Shown one piece after another: positions 16,726 to 26,263 of a DNA stretch of 53,786 nt (the stretch's first letter is position 1; each line of letters starts with the position of its first letter). Made by a program: the position numbers and the translations under genes. This DNA comes from Flavobacteriaceae bacterium (GTDB lineage Bacteria; Bacteroidota; Bacteroidia; Flavobacteriales; Flavobacteriaceae): contig CANGUZ010000010.1 of the NCBI GenBank assembly GCA_947457255.1, positions 1-53,786 on the forward strand, in the 5' to 3' direction. A model generated the notes under the pieces. It searched no databases, had not been told where the DNA came from, and was given only the letters and a program-made list of their open reading frames with translations.

Positions 16726-17602
16726 AAGCAAACTTTTCAAAGCCAAAAACTTTATGCCGTAGTAGTAGATCTAAAACAAAGGAATAAGCTATCGAAAACC
16801 GATCAAAGTTCTGCGCTTTCAAGAGATGGGTATGTATACTACTCTTTCAGAAATCCTGAAACTGGTACAATGGAAAGACAACTTAATATAAAAAAAGGCA
16901 TAAATTCTTTTAAAACTAAAACAGAACGTTTAGAGAAAATAAAATTAATTTAAGAATCGCTACTATTCTTGTTAAGAAAAGGATTTGATCGTTACGCAGA
17001 CAACACCCATCTTGAAAATAAACTTTATAAATCAAAAGATCAGATTTCGAATAGTGATGCCAATATATCTATACCAAATTTAACTAATTCGGATACTAAA
17101 ATTGAAGTTGAAATAGAATTGTCTGTATTAATCAAGAAGCAGATATTTTGAAGTTTGTAGACTGAAATTTGGTGATTTGGATTGAGCGTAAGAAACTATT
17201 TGCAAGAGCCAAAAACAAAGCTGTTAAGGTGAAAATTATTCCGCAAAAGATAATTGACCTATTGCCTGATTTAAAGGTCATCAATCTAAGTCATTATTTA
17301 TTTACGCCAACCCTCCTAGGTTGCAATTGGGATGCAGAAGAGAATAATGGAAGAGACTATTTGTCAAAAAGATTCAAAACCATAAAAGATCATTTTGGTC
17401 ATAATGAAGACTATGGTTTGAGAAGCTTCAGACCTACGTCTATTACAAATCTTTAAAAAGAATTAAATAAAACATTAAGTCCCTTTGAAACAAAAAGCAG
17501 ATTACTGCAAATCACAGGTCATCAAACGATGGAAGCCTTATAAAAATATTTAAGAGATATTGATGCTGCTTTGCCAGATTATTATTCGCCTTTATTAAAA
17601 TA
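16726..17602 (+). pseudogene. Decayed tyrosine recombinase / integrase
   Basis: Pieces of one Bacteroidetes phage-type integrase can be read in order. The first frame (16726-17151) gives the N-terminal arm and SAM-like region (YVYYSFRNPETGTMERQ, then LLFLLRKGFDRYADNTHLE), with an in-frame TAA at 16951. A shifted frame (from 17169) gives the end of the catalytic domain: GRDYLSKRFKTIK, YGLRSFRPTSITNL, TAA at about 17454, then QITGHQTMEAL, TAA, KYLRDIDAALPDYYS, ending at 17602. The GH and Tyr motifs remain, but the segment with the first catalytic Arg is missing and the His after the second Arg is Pro. It has at least three stops, a frameshift and a deletion, so it is not functional. It marks the left side of the accessory block. 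Confidence 0.85.
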
Positions 17603-17926
17603 ATTTTGGTAACTATATATCAGCTTAAAGTAAAATTTCATATAGTTACCCTAAAAAGAATGCTTATGACATAATCCATTTAGTCTGAAAATATTTTTTT
17701 TGGTTATATTTATGATATAAAGCGTAAATGAGGAATTAACTTTGATAGGTTTAATACACATATTGTAAATTGCTTTTCTATATATTTACATTATTTTTAA
17801 GCAGGTGATCAATTTTTGTAATCAAAACAATCAATAATCTTATAAATTGACACTTAATTTCAAGAATAAATAATTTCAGCTATTTTTGTTGAGATTTAAA
17901 CAATAAACTATTTACCAAAAAAATTA
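17603..17926. other. Intergenic region before the HTCS regulator
   Basis: AT-rich, with no gene supported. It holds an inverted repeat GGTAACTATAT (17608-17618) / ATATAGTTACC (17640-17650) directly after the recombinase remnant. Sequences matching TAnnTTTG occur at 17737-17744 and 17881-17888, but neither has a convincing -33 partner. Confidence 0.5.
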
Positions 17927-20653
17927 ATGTTAAGAAAATTTAGTTACATAATTCTTATTAGCTATGCTTTACTATTGCACTCCTGTAAATTTGGAGATGA
18001 TGATAAAGCAAAGATATCTATAGGTTTTTCGCAAAGTATAGATAATGATATTTGGAGAAAGTCAATGAATCATTCTATGGAGATTGAAGCGGCACTTCAT
18101 CCAGAGGTTAGTCTGACTATTTACAATGCCAACCGTCAAGCAAAAAAGCAAATTCAAGACATTGAAAAATTTATTGCCAACAAAGTAGATATTATTATCA
18201 TTTCTCCCTTTGAATCAGATTCTATAGTTTCTGCAATAGAGAAAGCCAAAGCCAATGGGATTCCCGTAATTATAGTCGACAGAAAAGCAAACACATCTAA
18301 TTATACTGCATACTTAGGGGCAGATAACGTTGAAGTAGGACGAATTGCCGGACGACACATAGCTTCGTTATCTAAAGGCAATGCAAATGTAATTGAAATT
18401 AAAGGATCCTCCTATACATCACCCGGCCTAGAAAGGAGTTTGGGATTTAAGCAAGTTGTAAATCAATATCCTAATATTAAAGTAATTACTATAGAATCCC
18501 AAAAAGATGAATTGCCTAAGGATGTGTATATAAAAATTTTGGAAAACACTCCCGATATTAATTATGTATATGCTTATAATGATGTGATTGCTTATCAGGC
18601 GTGGGAGGCGACTAATGGAAAAAAGGCAAAAAATAAAATAAAATTTATTGGGGTGGATGGAGTTAACGGGCCATTTGGGGGCATTCAGCTTGTTAAAGAC
18701 AGAACTTTAGAAGCTACTGTTTTGTACCCTACAGGTGGAAGCGAAGCTGTTAAGTTGGCATTGAAAATAGCCAATAAAGAGATTGTTCCTAAAAATAACA
18801 AGCTCAACACTATATTAATTGACTCTCTTAATGCGGATATTATGAGCAATCAATTTGACAAGATAACACTTCAACAATCCGATATCGAGCAACAACAAAA
18901 GGTTATTAAAAATCAAGAAAAGGAATTCTCTACCCAGACTAATCTACTAAAGCTTTTATTTGCCCTATTTATGTTAACACTATCATTGGCGGTATTTAGT
19001 ATTTATTCCCGTATAACGATAGGGCGTAAAAATAAAGAATTAGAAGTAACCAATAAAAAAATAAAAAGTCAAAGAAACGAAATCAAGAAATTTTCTGAAG
19101 AATTAAAACTAAGTAACGAAGCAAGGGTTAATTTATTTATGAGTTTGTCGCACGAATTCAAAACACCTTTAACTCTAATTTTAAGTTCTGTAGAATCTTT
19201 GGGGACTGAATTTAAAAATAAAGGAATTGCTATTACTAATGAAATTAGCTTGATGTATAATAATTCAAGAAGACTACTCCGATTAATAAATCAATTATTG
19301 GATTATAGAAAAGTCGAGGAAAAAAAGTTTGCATTAAGGGCATCAAAAACTAACTTGTTTAATTTTTCGAAGAATATTATTCAAGATTTTGACAGGGAGG
19401 CAAAAAAGCGAAATATTGATTTTACATTAGTAACAAACAATCCTGATCTTGAGGTTTATTTAGATCAAAATTTAATGGATAAAGTGTATTTTAATTTGTT
19501 ATCAAATGCATTTAAATTTACACCTGAGAAAGGCAAAATTTCAATATCGATTAAAGAAGATGTGGCAAAAAATATAGTTAAAATTCATTTTAAAGATTCA
19601 GGTATTGGAATACCTGAAAATGAATTGAAGGAGGTTTTTACTGCTTTTTATCAAGGGTCTAATAATTATAGAAACAGTTCTGGAATTGGTCTTCATTTAT
19701 CAAAAAGCTTTATCGATTTACATAAAGGAAAGATAGAAATTAATTCAAAAAATGGTGCTGAATTTATAATTTCCTTACAATTAGGAAAACAGCATTTAGA
19801 GGAAAAAGATATTATAAAAGAGCCAATAATTGATTTTGTAAATCAAACAGATTATTTAGATTCAGATTTTAATCCAAGTGTAAATGTAATAAACGCCGAA
19901 GATCGATATACGGTACTGTATATAGATGACAATAAGGACTTATTAGATTTTGTTTCAAATAAACTTTCGATTGAATATTCAATATTTACTTCAGAGGGTA
20001 AAAATGCTATAGAACAGGCATTTGAAATTGTGCCTGATATTATAATATGTGATTTAAATTTACCTGAAAAAAACGGTTTTGAAATTTGCCAAATATTAAA
20101 AAAGGATTTGAGAACCTCTCATATTCCAATTATTATCCTAACAGCTTCTGCTGATCAAGAATCTTATTTAAATGCATTAGAGAGTGGTGCAGATATTTTT
20201 TTAACGAAGCCTTTTAATTTAAAAGTATTGATACAATCAATAAAAGTTTTGCTTTTTAACAGAGAGAAATTACGTTTTTATTATTCTAATAATATTTTAA
20301 ATATTGTAAATAAAGAAGAAGGGGGATTCGGTATTTCAGAACAAGATTTTTTACGGAAATTAAATAAATTAATAGAAAAAAATATCGAAAGTTCAATTTA
20401 TACTGTAGAGGATCTTGCTAAAGACTTATATATTTCACGAGTACAATTATATCGAAAAGTTAAAGCAATATTTGGAATTAGTGTTAGTGAACATATCAAT
20501 AATATTCGATTAGAAAAATCTAAAGAGTTACTTAAAACAAGTAATCAAAATATCTCCGAAATTGCATATGCTGTTGGATTTTCATCTCCAAATTATTATT
20601 CAACAGCTTTTAAAAATAAGTATGGAATTACACCTAAAGAATATCGAAATTAA
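17927..20653 (+). CDS. Hybrid two-component regulator (HTCS) with periplasmic sugar-binding sensor
   Basis: 908 residues in one polypeptide: N-terminal signal (ending LLLHSC), a periplasmic binding domain of the LacI/ribose-binding type (about 28-310, e.g. DIIIISPFESDS, VIIVDRKA, FIGVDGVNGP), a short coiled segment, a membrane helix (341-360), a HisKA/HATPase kinase (His409 in SLSHEFKTP), a receiver (phospho-acceptor Asp709 in ICDLNLPE) and an AraC-type HTH (about 800-908, ending in the SPNYYSTAFKNKYGITPKEY type signature). This layout is that of Bacteroides HTCS regulators with a monosaccharide-binding sensor, such as the fructose-sensing BT1754 of the levan locus. It should activate the following sugar genes when fructose is bound in the periplasm; the ligand is inferred from the neighbouring GH32 and fructokinase genes. 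Confidence 0.9.
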   Translation: MLRKFSYIILISYALLLHSCKFGDDDKAKISIGFSQSIDNDIWRKSMNHSMEIEAALHPEVSLTIYNANRQAKKQIQDIEKFIANKVDIIIISPFESDSIVSAIEKAKANGIPVIIVDRKANTSNYTAYLGADNVEVGRIAGRHIASLSKGNANVIEIKGSSYTSPGLERSLGFKQVVNQYPNIKVITIESQKDELPKDVYIKILENTPDINYVYAYNDVIAYQAWEATNGKKAKNKIKFIGVDGVNGPFGGIQLVKDRTLEATVLYPTGGSEAVKLALKIANKEIVPKNNKLNTILIDSLNADIMSNQFDKITLQQSDIEQQQKVIKNQEKEFSTQTNLLKLLFALFMLTLSLAVFSIYSRITIGRKNKELEVTNKKIKSQRNEIKKFSEELKLSNEARVNLFMSLSHEFKTPLTLILSSVESLGTEFKNKGIAITNEISLMYNNSRRLLRLINQLLDYRKVEEKKFALRASKTNLFNFSKNIIQDFDREAKKRNIDFTLVTNNPDLEVYLDQNLMDKVYFNLLSNAFKFTPEKGKISISIKEDVAKNIVKIHFKDSGIGIPENELKEVFTAFYQGSNNYRNSSGIGLHLSKSFIDLHKGKIEINSKNGAEFIISLQLGKQHLEEKDIIKEPIIDFVNQTDYLDSDFNPSVNVINAEDRYTVLYIDDNKDLLDFVSNKLSIEYSIFTSEGKNAIEQAFEIVPDIIICDLNLPEKNGFEICQILKKDLRTSHIPIIILTASADQESYLNALESGADIFLTKPFNLKVLIQSIKVLLFNREKLRFYYSNNILNIVNKEEGGFGISEQDFLRKLNKLIEKNIESSIYTVEDLAKDLYISRVQLYRKVKAIFGISVSEHINNIRLEKSKELLKTSNQNISEIAYAVGFSSPNYYSTAFKNKYGITPKEYRN

Positions 20654-21201
20654 GAAGTAGTTTTTTTGTAATTTAAAATACTACTTAATTACATACTGTG
20701 TTACGATAATTGCTTTAATTAATTTTCCTTACTAATTACAATAAAAAATATCTACCCTTTCGTTTTTTTATCATTTTTTATATTTAAATAACATTATTTA
20801 ATAATAATATAAAAAAACATTGATAATTTTAGAGAATCACAAATCACAACTATTTTAACTGCGTAACATATACATAATTTATGTATCATAGCCGTAACTA
20901 CTTTATTTTAAAAATTTCTATTTTTAATCTCTAAATAATTGATTGTTATTTAGTTATAGGTATTACTTCTTCTTATAACACATAAGTAACATATCTTAAA
21001 TATCAATAAATATTTAGGTAATAAATTGTGCAATAATTAATTCAAGATCTATTGATTTCATTTATTGATTATAAAATTGTTTAAATTTTAAGATCTACTA
21101 AATGTCTTTACTGTTAATAATTTGTTTATTAATTAATAGTCAGTACTAATTTTGAGTTTGATGAATCCTATCAATTTTTATAAAATATAAACAATTATAT
21201 A
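20654..21201. other. Intergenic region with candidate operator motifs
   Basis: No gene seen in 548 bp of AT-rich DNA. It contains a 17-bp palindrome ATACATAATTTATGTAT at 20870-20886, flanked by CGTAAC at 20862-20867 and 20893-20898 (31 bp apart), and GTAACATA at 20863-20870 and 20986-20993. The same GTAACATA word occurs before the MFS transporter gene (24756-24763), so this is a candidate HTCS binding region. Confidence 0.4.
21121..21154 (+). promoter_or_regulatory. Candidate promoter for the first GH32 gene
   Basis: TTTG at 21121-21124 and TAATTTTG at 21147-21154 (exact TAnnTTTG) are 22 bases apart, close to Bacteroidetes -33/-7 spacing, about 47 bp before the start codon. Confidence 0.4.
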
Positions 21202-22749
21202 ATGTATTTCACATTTAAAATTCTGCCTTTAATGCTTTCTATTACTCTATTCTCTAATTGCAGTAACAACGACTCTTCAACTAATAATTCTGAAGTTTCA
21301 GCAAAGGATCCAGTTTGTAGAACAATAGGTGAAACGGGAAGAGAATATACCACGTTTTTCAAACCGGCCAACAGTTGGGTTGGTGATCCGATGCCTTTTT
21401 ACGAAAATGGGGTATTCCATGTTTTCTATTTATTTGATGCCAGGAATTCTTTGCCAACTTTTCATCCGTGGTTTAAGACTACAACAACTGACTTTGCAAC
21501 ATTTGTTGGCACTAGCGAGGTTATTCCAACTGGTAGTGCAACAGATCAGGATGGAGCACTTGGTACAGGATCTGTTTTTAAAAAGGACGGTATTTATTAT
21601 GGATTCTATACCGGTCATAATGGAAATTTAGATCCTAAAGAAAAAATTATGCTTGCTACTTCACCAGATTTAATAACGTGGACTAAGAAACCTTCGTTTT
21701 TGTTGCAGGCTTCACTTGGTTATGATCGCAATGAATTTCGAGATCCAATTATTATAGAAGATAAAACTAATGGAAAATATAAAATGTTGATTGCTACACG
21801 TTCCACGGCAAGCATGATAGATAATAATTTTGTACCATGGCGCGCAGTATTAGCCCAATACAGTTCAACAAACTTGATTGATTGGACTTTAGAAAAACCA
21901 TTTTATGAAGACACCTCTACCTTTATGACTGAGTGTCCAGACGTATTTACGATGGGTAATTATCAATATTTGATTTATTCCAATATAAACGACCGTATGG
22001 TTACTTATAAATATCGTCTTCTAACTTCAAATTTATGGATTACTCCTAATAATAGCAAGCTAGATGGTGCAGCTTTTTATGCGGGAAGAACAGTTTTTGA
22101 TGGAACAAATAGATACATTATGGGTTGGTGTCCCACAAAAAATAATAGTAGTGATGCTAATAATTATGATTGGGCAGGTTCATTGGTGACGCATCGGTTA
22201 ATACAACATGCAGATGGCACTTTTGGAGTTTCTATCACTGATGGTGTTAATAAAAAGTTTGCTACGGCTAAAGCCCTAACTCCTCTAAAAAGCTTAGGAA
22301 GTTCGAAGACTAATGAGAACTATACTTTGATAAGTGGAGTTGAAAAATCGTATTCGTTATTTGATAGAGAAACAAAACCGTTTAAAATTAAAACACAAAT
22401 TAATGCTACAAGTTCCACTCAGTTTGGTTTTGGATTTGGGGCTTGCAGTACTCTAAATGAAGTATATTCCATTGTATTTGATTTAGAAAAAAATCAAATA
22501 CGGTTAGAGAAATCAATAAAAAACGGCACCTCTTCAGCAGTTATATCGACTCTTACACAATTACCGTTGGCGGTGCCTGCCGATAAACAGTTCGACGTAA
22601 CCATTGTATCAGAGAATTCGGTTTGTGTTGTATACATCAATGATGAAATAGCATTTACAAATCGTATTTATAAAATGAGTCAAAATCCATGGACAATCTT
22701 TACAAATAATGGAGAGGTTACATTTTCCGACCTCAAAGTTTTTAACTAG
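21202..22749 (+). CDS. GH32-type fructosidase, lipoprotein
   Basis: 515 residues with a lipoprotein signal (LFSNC, Cys20). The five-bladed GH32 catalytic domain is recognised by Asp62 in SWVGDPMPFYENG (the nucleophile, normally WMNDPNG), Asp181 in EFRDP (transition-state stabiliser) and Glu244 in MTECPDVF (acid/base). A beta-sandwich-like region follows from about 350. GH32 enzymes cleave beta-fructofuranosides (levan, inulin, sucrose, raffinose). The N-terminal motif differs from the second GH32 in this locus (VGDPM for MNDPN), so the two probably have different substrates or modes. It is 42 bp upstream of, and probably co-transcribed with, the T9SS-tailed protein. Confidence 0.88.
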   Translation: MYFTFKILPLMLSITLFSNCSNNDSSTNNSEVSAKDPVCRTIGETGREYTTFFKPANSWVGDPMPFYENGVFHVFYLFDARNSLPTFHPWFKTTTTDFATFVGTSEVIPTGSATDQDGALGTGSVFKKDGIYYGFYTGHNGNLDPKEKIMLATSPDLITWTKKPSFLLQASLGYDRNEFRDPIIIEDKTNGKYKMLIATRSTASMIDNNFVPWRAVLAQYSSTNLIDWTLEKPFYEDTSTFMTECPDVFTMGNYQYLIYSNINDRMVTYKYRLLTSNLWITPNNSKLDGAAFYAGRTVFDGTNRYIMGWCPTKNNSSDANNYDWAGSLVTHRLIQHADGTFGVSITDGVNKKFATAKALTPLKSLGSSKTNENYTLISGVEKSYSLFDRETKPFKIKTQINATSSTQFGFGFGACSTLNEVYSIVFDLEKNQIRLEKSIKNGTSSAVISTLTQLPLAVPADKQFDVTIVSENSVCVVYINDEIAFTNRIYKMSQNPWTIFTNNGEVTFSDLKVFN

Positions 22750-22791
22750 TCAACAATAAAATTATTAACTAAATTAACTAAATTAAAAATC

Positions 22792-24069
22792 ATGAAAAAA
22801 ATTACTTCAAAATTAATGCTAATATGTATGTTAGCTTTAACAAGTGCAAGTTTTGCACAAAAGAAAATTGCTTTTATAGGTCAAGCAGGTACCTATAATG
22901 ATGATTTATCAGCGACAAATGTCGAATTTTTACCAGAAGGCGATACTGCGGCTGGAATATGGTTTATGGAAGATTTTGGTGTAAATACACCAAATGTCAC
23001 GGTAAATTATTTGTCTTTTGAAGACGTTGCTGCTGGAGCAAATTTAAGTCAATACAATGCTATTTGGATTCAGTATGATCCAGAAACTTTTCCTAGCAGG
23101 CTTACAGATTTTCCAAGAAGTCGTCCAGAAGGAGATGGAACAAAGCATAGCATGTTAAAAAAAACAGGGTTCAATTGGGGTAGAGATGAAGCGACAGATG
23201 GTCCTTTAGAAGATGCATTCGTAGCAGCAATTAAAACTTATTATCAGGGAGGCGGAAATATGCTTTTGGGAAATTTCGCAGGTGCTGGGATTGAGCCTTT
23301 TGGTGTTATTAATCCAACATTATCAAGTCCTTGGGAATATAAACCAAATCAAGATTTTGGAGATGTTTTTGCAAATGCTGGTAATAAAGTTGACGCTTGG
23401 GGTAATTGGTGGAAAGGAGCTAGTGATAGTCCTTTAATTTCTGGAATTTCAACATCCATTGATGCGTGTAATGCGGCTCTTCCATATATTGAATTTCTTA
23501 CATCTGGAACGGAAAAGAAAAATCGAGTACTTCAATATAATTTGGATTTTGGACGTATTGCAAATGATAATCCAGGAGCCGACTTAGCAACAAAAAGGGG
23601 AATTTTAGAGAATTTGTTACAAGCAAAAATTTTAGTACTAAACTGTGGTGGGAATGAAGTTCAAGGATTAGAATTTAATCCAACCGGATTTAATGCAGGT
23701 AAGGGTACAGTAATTGCATATGGTGCAGGTACATATGATTGGTATGTTGGTAATAGTGGAAATAATAATAATGTCAAAAATCTTACTAAAAATACACTAT
23801 TATATTTGGCTAACAAAAGTAATTTATCGGTTGCTTCTTTAGATAAATCATTGGATATAAAATTTTATCCGAATCCAGTGCAATCTGAATTGCAAATTCA
23901 ATATAAAGGTGATCTTACATCAAGTGTATATGATATTCGCGGTGCAAAATTAATTGAAACTAAATCCAAGAGAATTGATATGTCAAAGATGTCAACAGGT
24001 ATATATGTCGTAAAAACCTTTGAGAATGACAGCAAAAAAACTAATAGTTACAAAATAATTAAAAATTAA
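22792..24069 (+). CDS. Secreted DUF4960-like putative glycan-binding protein with T9SS tail
   Basis: 425 residues: signal peptide (1-22, ending ASFAQ), a domain of about 320 residues (with IAFIGQAGTYNDDLS, WIQYDPETFP, GGGNMLLGNFAGAG, VIAYGAGTYDWY), and a type A T9SS sorting domain from about 350 (IKFYPNPVQ). The main domain resembles DUF4960, which I recall from surface proteins of Bacteroides levan loci such as BT1761; this is from memory and not checked. A fructan-binding role on the cell surface fits its position after a GH32 gene and before the transporter operon. The use of T9SS instead of a lipoprotein anchor is the main difference from the Bacteroides case. Confidence 0.65.
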   Translation: MKKITSKLMLICMLALTSASFAQKKIAFIGQAGTYNDDLSATNVEFLPEGDTAAGIWFMEDFGVNTPNVTVNYLSFEDVAAGANLSQYNAIWIQYDPETFPSRLTDFPRSRPEGDGTKHSMLKKTGFNWGRDEATDGPLEDAFVAAIKTYYQGGGNMLLGNFAGAGIEPFGVINPTLSSPWEYKPNQDFGDVFANAGNKVDAWGNWWKGASDSPLISGISTSIDACNAALPYIEFLTSGTEKKNRVLQYNLDFGRIANDNPGADLATKRGILENLLQAKILVLNCGGNEVQGLEFNPTGFNAGKGTVIAYGAGTYDWYVGNSGNNNNVKNLTKNTLLYLANKSNLSVASLDKSLDIKFYPNPVQSELQIQYKGDLTSSVYDIRGAKLIETKSKRIDMSKMSTGIYVVKTFENDSKKTNSYKIIKN

Positions 24070-24939
24070 TTTATAATTAAATTTCACATATTTGATTAGT
24101 TTTTAGGGCGGATAGAGCATTAAATTGCTTTATCCGCCTTAATTATTTTCGTTAATTTATAAACTTCTTTTTTAGAAAAGTTCCGTTTTTTATTTAAAAA
24201 TAGAAATAGGTAGTAATACAAAATTATCCTGAAATGAATAAAAAATGTTTATTTAAAGTAGTTTTGAAGGATTATGGTGAACTTTTTATTCTCAATTCAA
24301 TTGGATGTAATTAATTCTAAAATATGTAATTATGCTTTAAGTATTATTTAATCATAATATGATAAAGAGAAATTAAAGAAAAAGCATTTATTAGGTAGAT
24401 GGTTGTCTTTTTTAATAATATTTCATGATTTATCAAGACTTTTTTGATAGTAATGTAGGGGTTGAAGTTTATATTCAGGGTGATGATGGAATTTTTAAAT
24501 GCTATTTAAAACAATAGTTCTTATAATTCAAATTCATTTTTCAGAGTTAAAAATATAAGATTTTAAATCTATTTAAATAATAAATTCTATATAGTAGAGT
24601 TGATTGATAAATTCATTTTAAAACAGAATATTTTTTTAATATTATCAATTTTTAATTAAAAAATCTATAAAAAAGAAGATTAAATAGAAAAATAAATAGT
24701 TCGTTGCTTTTAAAGATTTCTTTTTTTTACATTAAGTATCATAATTATAATAAGTGTAACATAGCCAAACTATAACGAAATAGTTTTTTATTTGCTTTAA
24801 CGGCTTAACTATCTTAAATACATGTAGTTATATATATATTATTAATTTTGTTGGAGTATTAAATAAAATTGTAACATCACTAAAACATCATTTATTATGT
24901 TTCGAATACTTTAGCAATTCAATCTAATATTTTAATATA
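24070..24939. other. Long AT-rich intergenic region before the transporter operon
   Basis: 870 bp without a supported gene. After the terminator at its left end it holds GTAACATA at 24756-24763 and GTAACATC at 24871-24878 (shared with the region before the first GH32 gene) and a TAATTTTG -7-like box at 24843-24850 without a clear -33 box. The stretch at 24240-24700 shows nothing recognisable. Confidence 0.5.
24107..24138 (+). terminator. Terminator after the T9SS-tailed protein gene
   Basis: GGCGGATAGAGCA pairs with TGCTTTATCCGCC (13 bp, one G-T pair) around a 6-nt loop, followed by TTAATTATTTTC. It ends the GH32/binding-protein transcript about 40 bp after the stop. Confidence 0.65.
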
Positions 24940-26256
24940 ATGAATAAAATAGTCGTTTGGGCTTTGATAGCCTCACTAGCAGGTTTCCTTTTTGGATTTG
25001 ACACTGTGGTAATTTCAGGAGCCGACAAAAAACTGCAACAGCTTTGGAATTCATCCGATGCATTTCACGGAACAGTGGTGATGGGAATGGCATTGTGGGG
25101 TACTGTTATAGGTGCAATATTTGGAGGGATCCCAACGAATAAGATAGGAAGAAAGAACACCTTATTATGGATTGGAATATTATTTTTCATTTCAGCACTT
25201 GGTTCTGCTTTTGCTAATGATCCATTTGTATTTGCTGCTTTTAGATTTATAGGTGGTCTAGGTGTTGGAGCATCTACAATTGCTGCCCCGGCTTATATTT
25301 CTGAAATTGCCCCAGCAAAAGACAGAGGAAGACTAGTTGCCTTTTATCAATTTAATATAGTTTTAGGAATACTTATGGCTTTTCTTTCTAATTATCTTTT
25401 AAAAGATGTGGGTGAAAATTCCTGGAGATGGATGATGGGGGTACAAGCAATTCCATCTGTAATTTATCTCTTACTAATCATGTCTATTCCTAAAAGTCCA
25501 AGATGGTTATTGTCTAAATTCAAGAATGAGGAGGCTAGGAAAGTTTTGCAAATGATGGGGCAAGAAGCCGATTATGAAAATATGAAGAAAGAAATAGAAA
25601 TTGATAACAATAATGCAGCACTTACAAATGATAATATATTTTTAAAGAAATATAGAAAACCTCTGGTTTTAGCTTTTTTAATGGCCTTTTTTAATCAATT
25701 ATCTGGAATTAATGCTTTTTTATATTATTCGAGCAGAATATTTCAAGAGGCAGGTCTTGGAGAAAGTACGGCTTTACTTAGTAGTATTGGAATTGGTGTA
25801 GTAAATTTAATTTTTACTCTTTTGGGAGTTTTCTTAATTGATAAACTAGGACGTAAAATATTGATGTACATAGGCTCTGTGGGTTATATAATATCACTTT
25901 CGCTTGTAGCTATGGCTTTCTTTTTTCACTGGGGTGGAATAGCTGTTCCAGTTTTTCTATTTCTTTTTATTGCTGCTCATGCAATAGGTCAAGGAGCGGT
26001 AATCTGGGTTTTTATATCAGAAATATTCCCAAATCATCTAAGAGCATCAGGTCAATCATTTGGAAGTACTACGCACTGGATTTTGGCGGCCATAATACCG
26101 TCACTCATTCCATTTCTTTTTTCTACAGTAGGACCTGGAATAGTATTTTTGTTTTTTGCAGTGATGATGGTTTTTCAACTCTTGTTTGTTCGATTTATGA
26201 TGCCGGAAACCAAAGGAATTTCTTTAGAGGAATTAAGTAAAAAATTGATTAAATAA
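24940..26256 (+). CDS. MFS sugar porter (probable fructose or disaccharide transporter)
   Basis: 438 residues with 12 predicted membrane segments and sugar-porter signatures: GFLFGFDTVVISGA in the first helix, the R-x-G-R-K variant NKIGRKNT, PKSPRWLLSK after helix 6, and PETKGISLEEL at the C-terminus. It moves a sugar across the inner membrane. In a locus with GH32 enzymes and a fructokinase the best guess is fructose, but sucrose or glucose are possible. First gene of an operon: the second GH32 starts 8 bp after its stop. Confidence 0.88.
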   Translation: MNKIVVWALIASLAGFLFGFDTVVISGADKKLQQLWNSSDAFHGTVVMGMALWGTVIGAIFGGIPTNKIGRKNTLLWIGILFFISALGSAFANDPFVFAAFRFIGGLGVGASTIAAPAYISEIAPAKDRGRLVAFYQFNIVLGILMAFLSNYLLKDVGENSWRWMMGVQAIPSVIYLLLIMSIPKSPRWLLSKFKNEEARKVLQMMGQEADYENMKKEIEIDNNNAALTNDNIFLKKYRKPLVLAFLMAFFNQLSGINAFLYYSSRIFQEAGLGESTALLSSIGIGVVNLIFTLLGVFLIDKLGRKILMYIGSVGYIISLSLVAMAFFFHWGGIAVPVFLFLFIAAHAIGQGAVIWVFISEIFPNHLRASGQSFGSTTHWILAAIIPSLIPFLFSTVGPGIVFLFFAVMMVFQLLFVRFMMPETKGISLEELSKKLIK

Positions 26257-26263
26257 TAATATT

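Noticed and set aside
17169..17456. Separate 95-residue gene with an ATG start
   Set aside because: Its residues continue the integrase catalytic domain, so it is a fragment of the pseudogene and not an independent gene.
20655..20686. Terminator after the HTCS gene (AAGTAGT/ACTACTT)
   Set aside because: Weak 7-bp stem with an 18-nt loop and no T run after it.
24240..24700. Possible small genes in the long AT-rich gap
   Set aside because: All frames are broken by frequent stops and no motif is visible.
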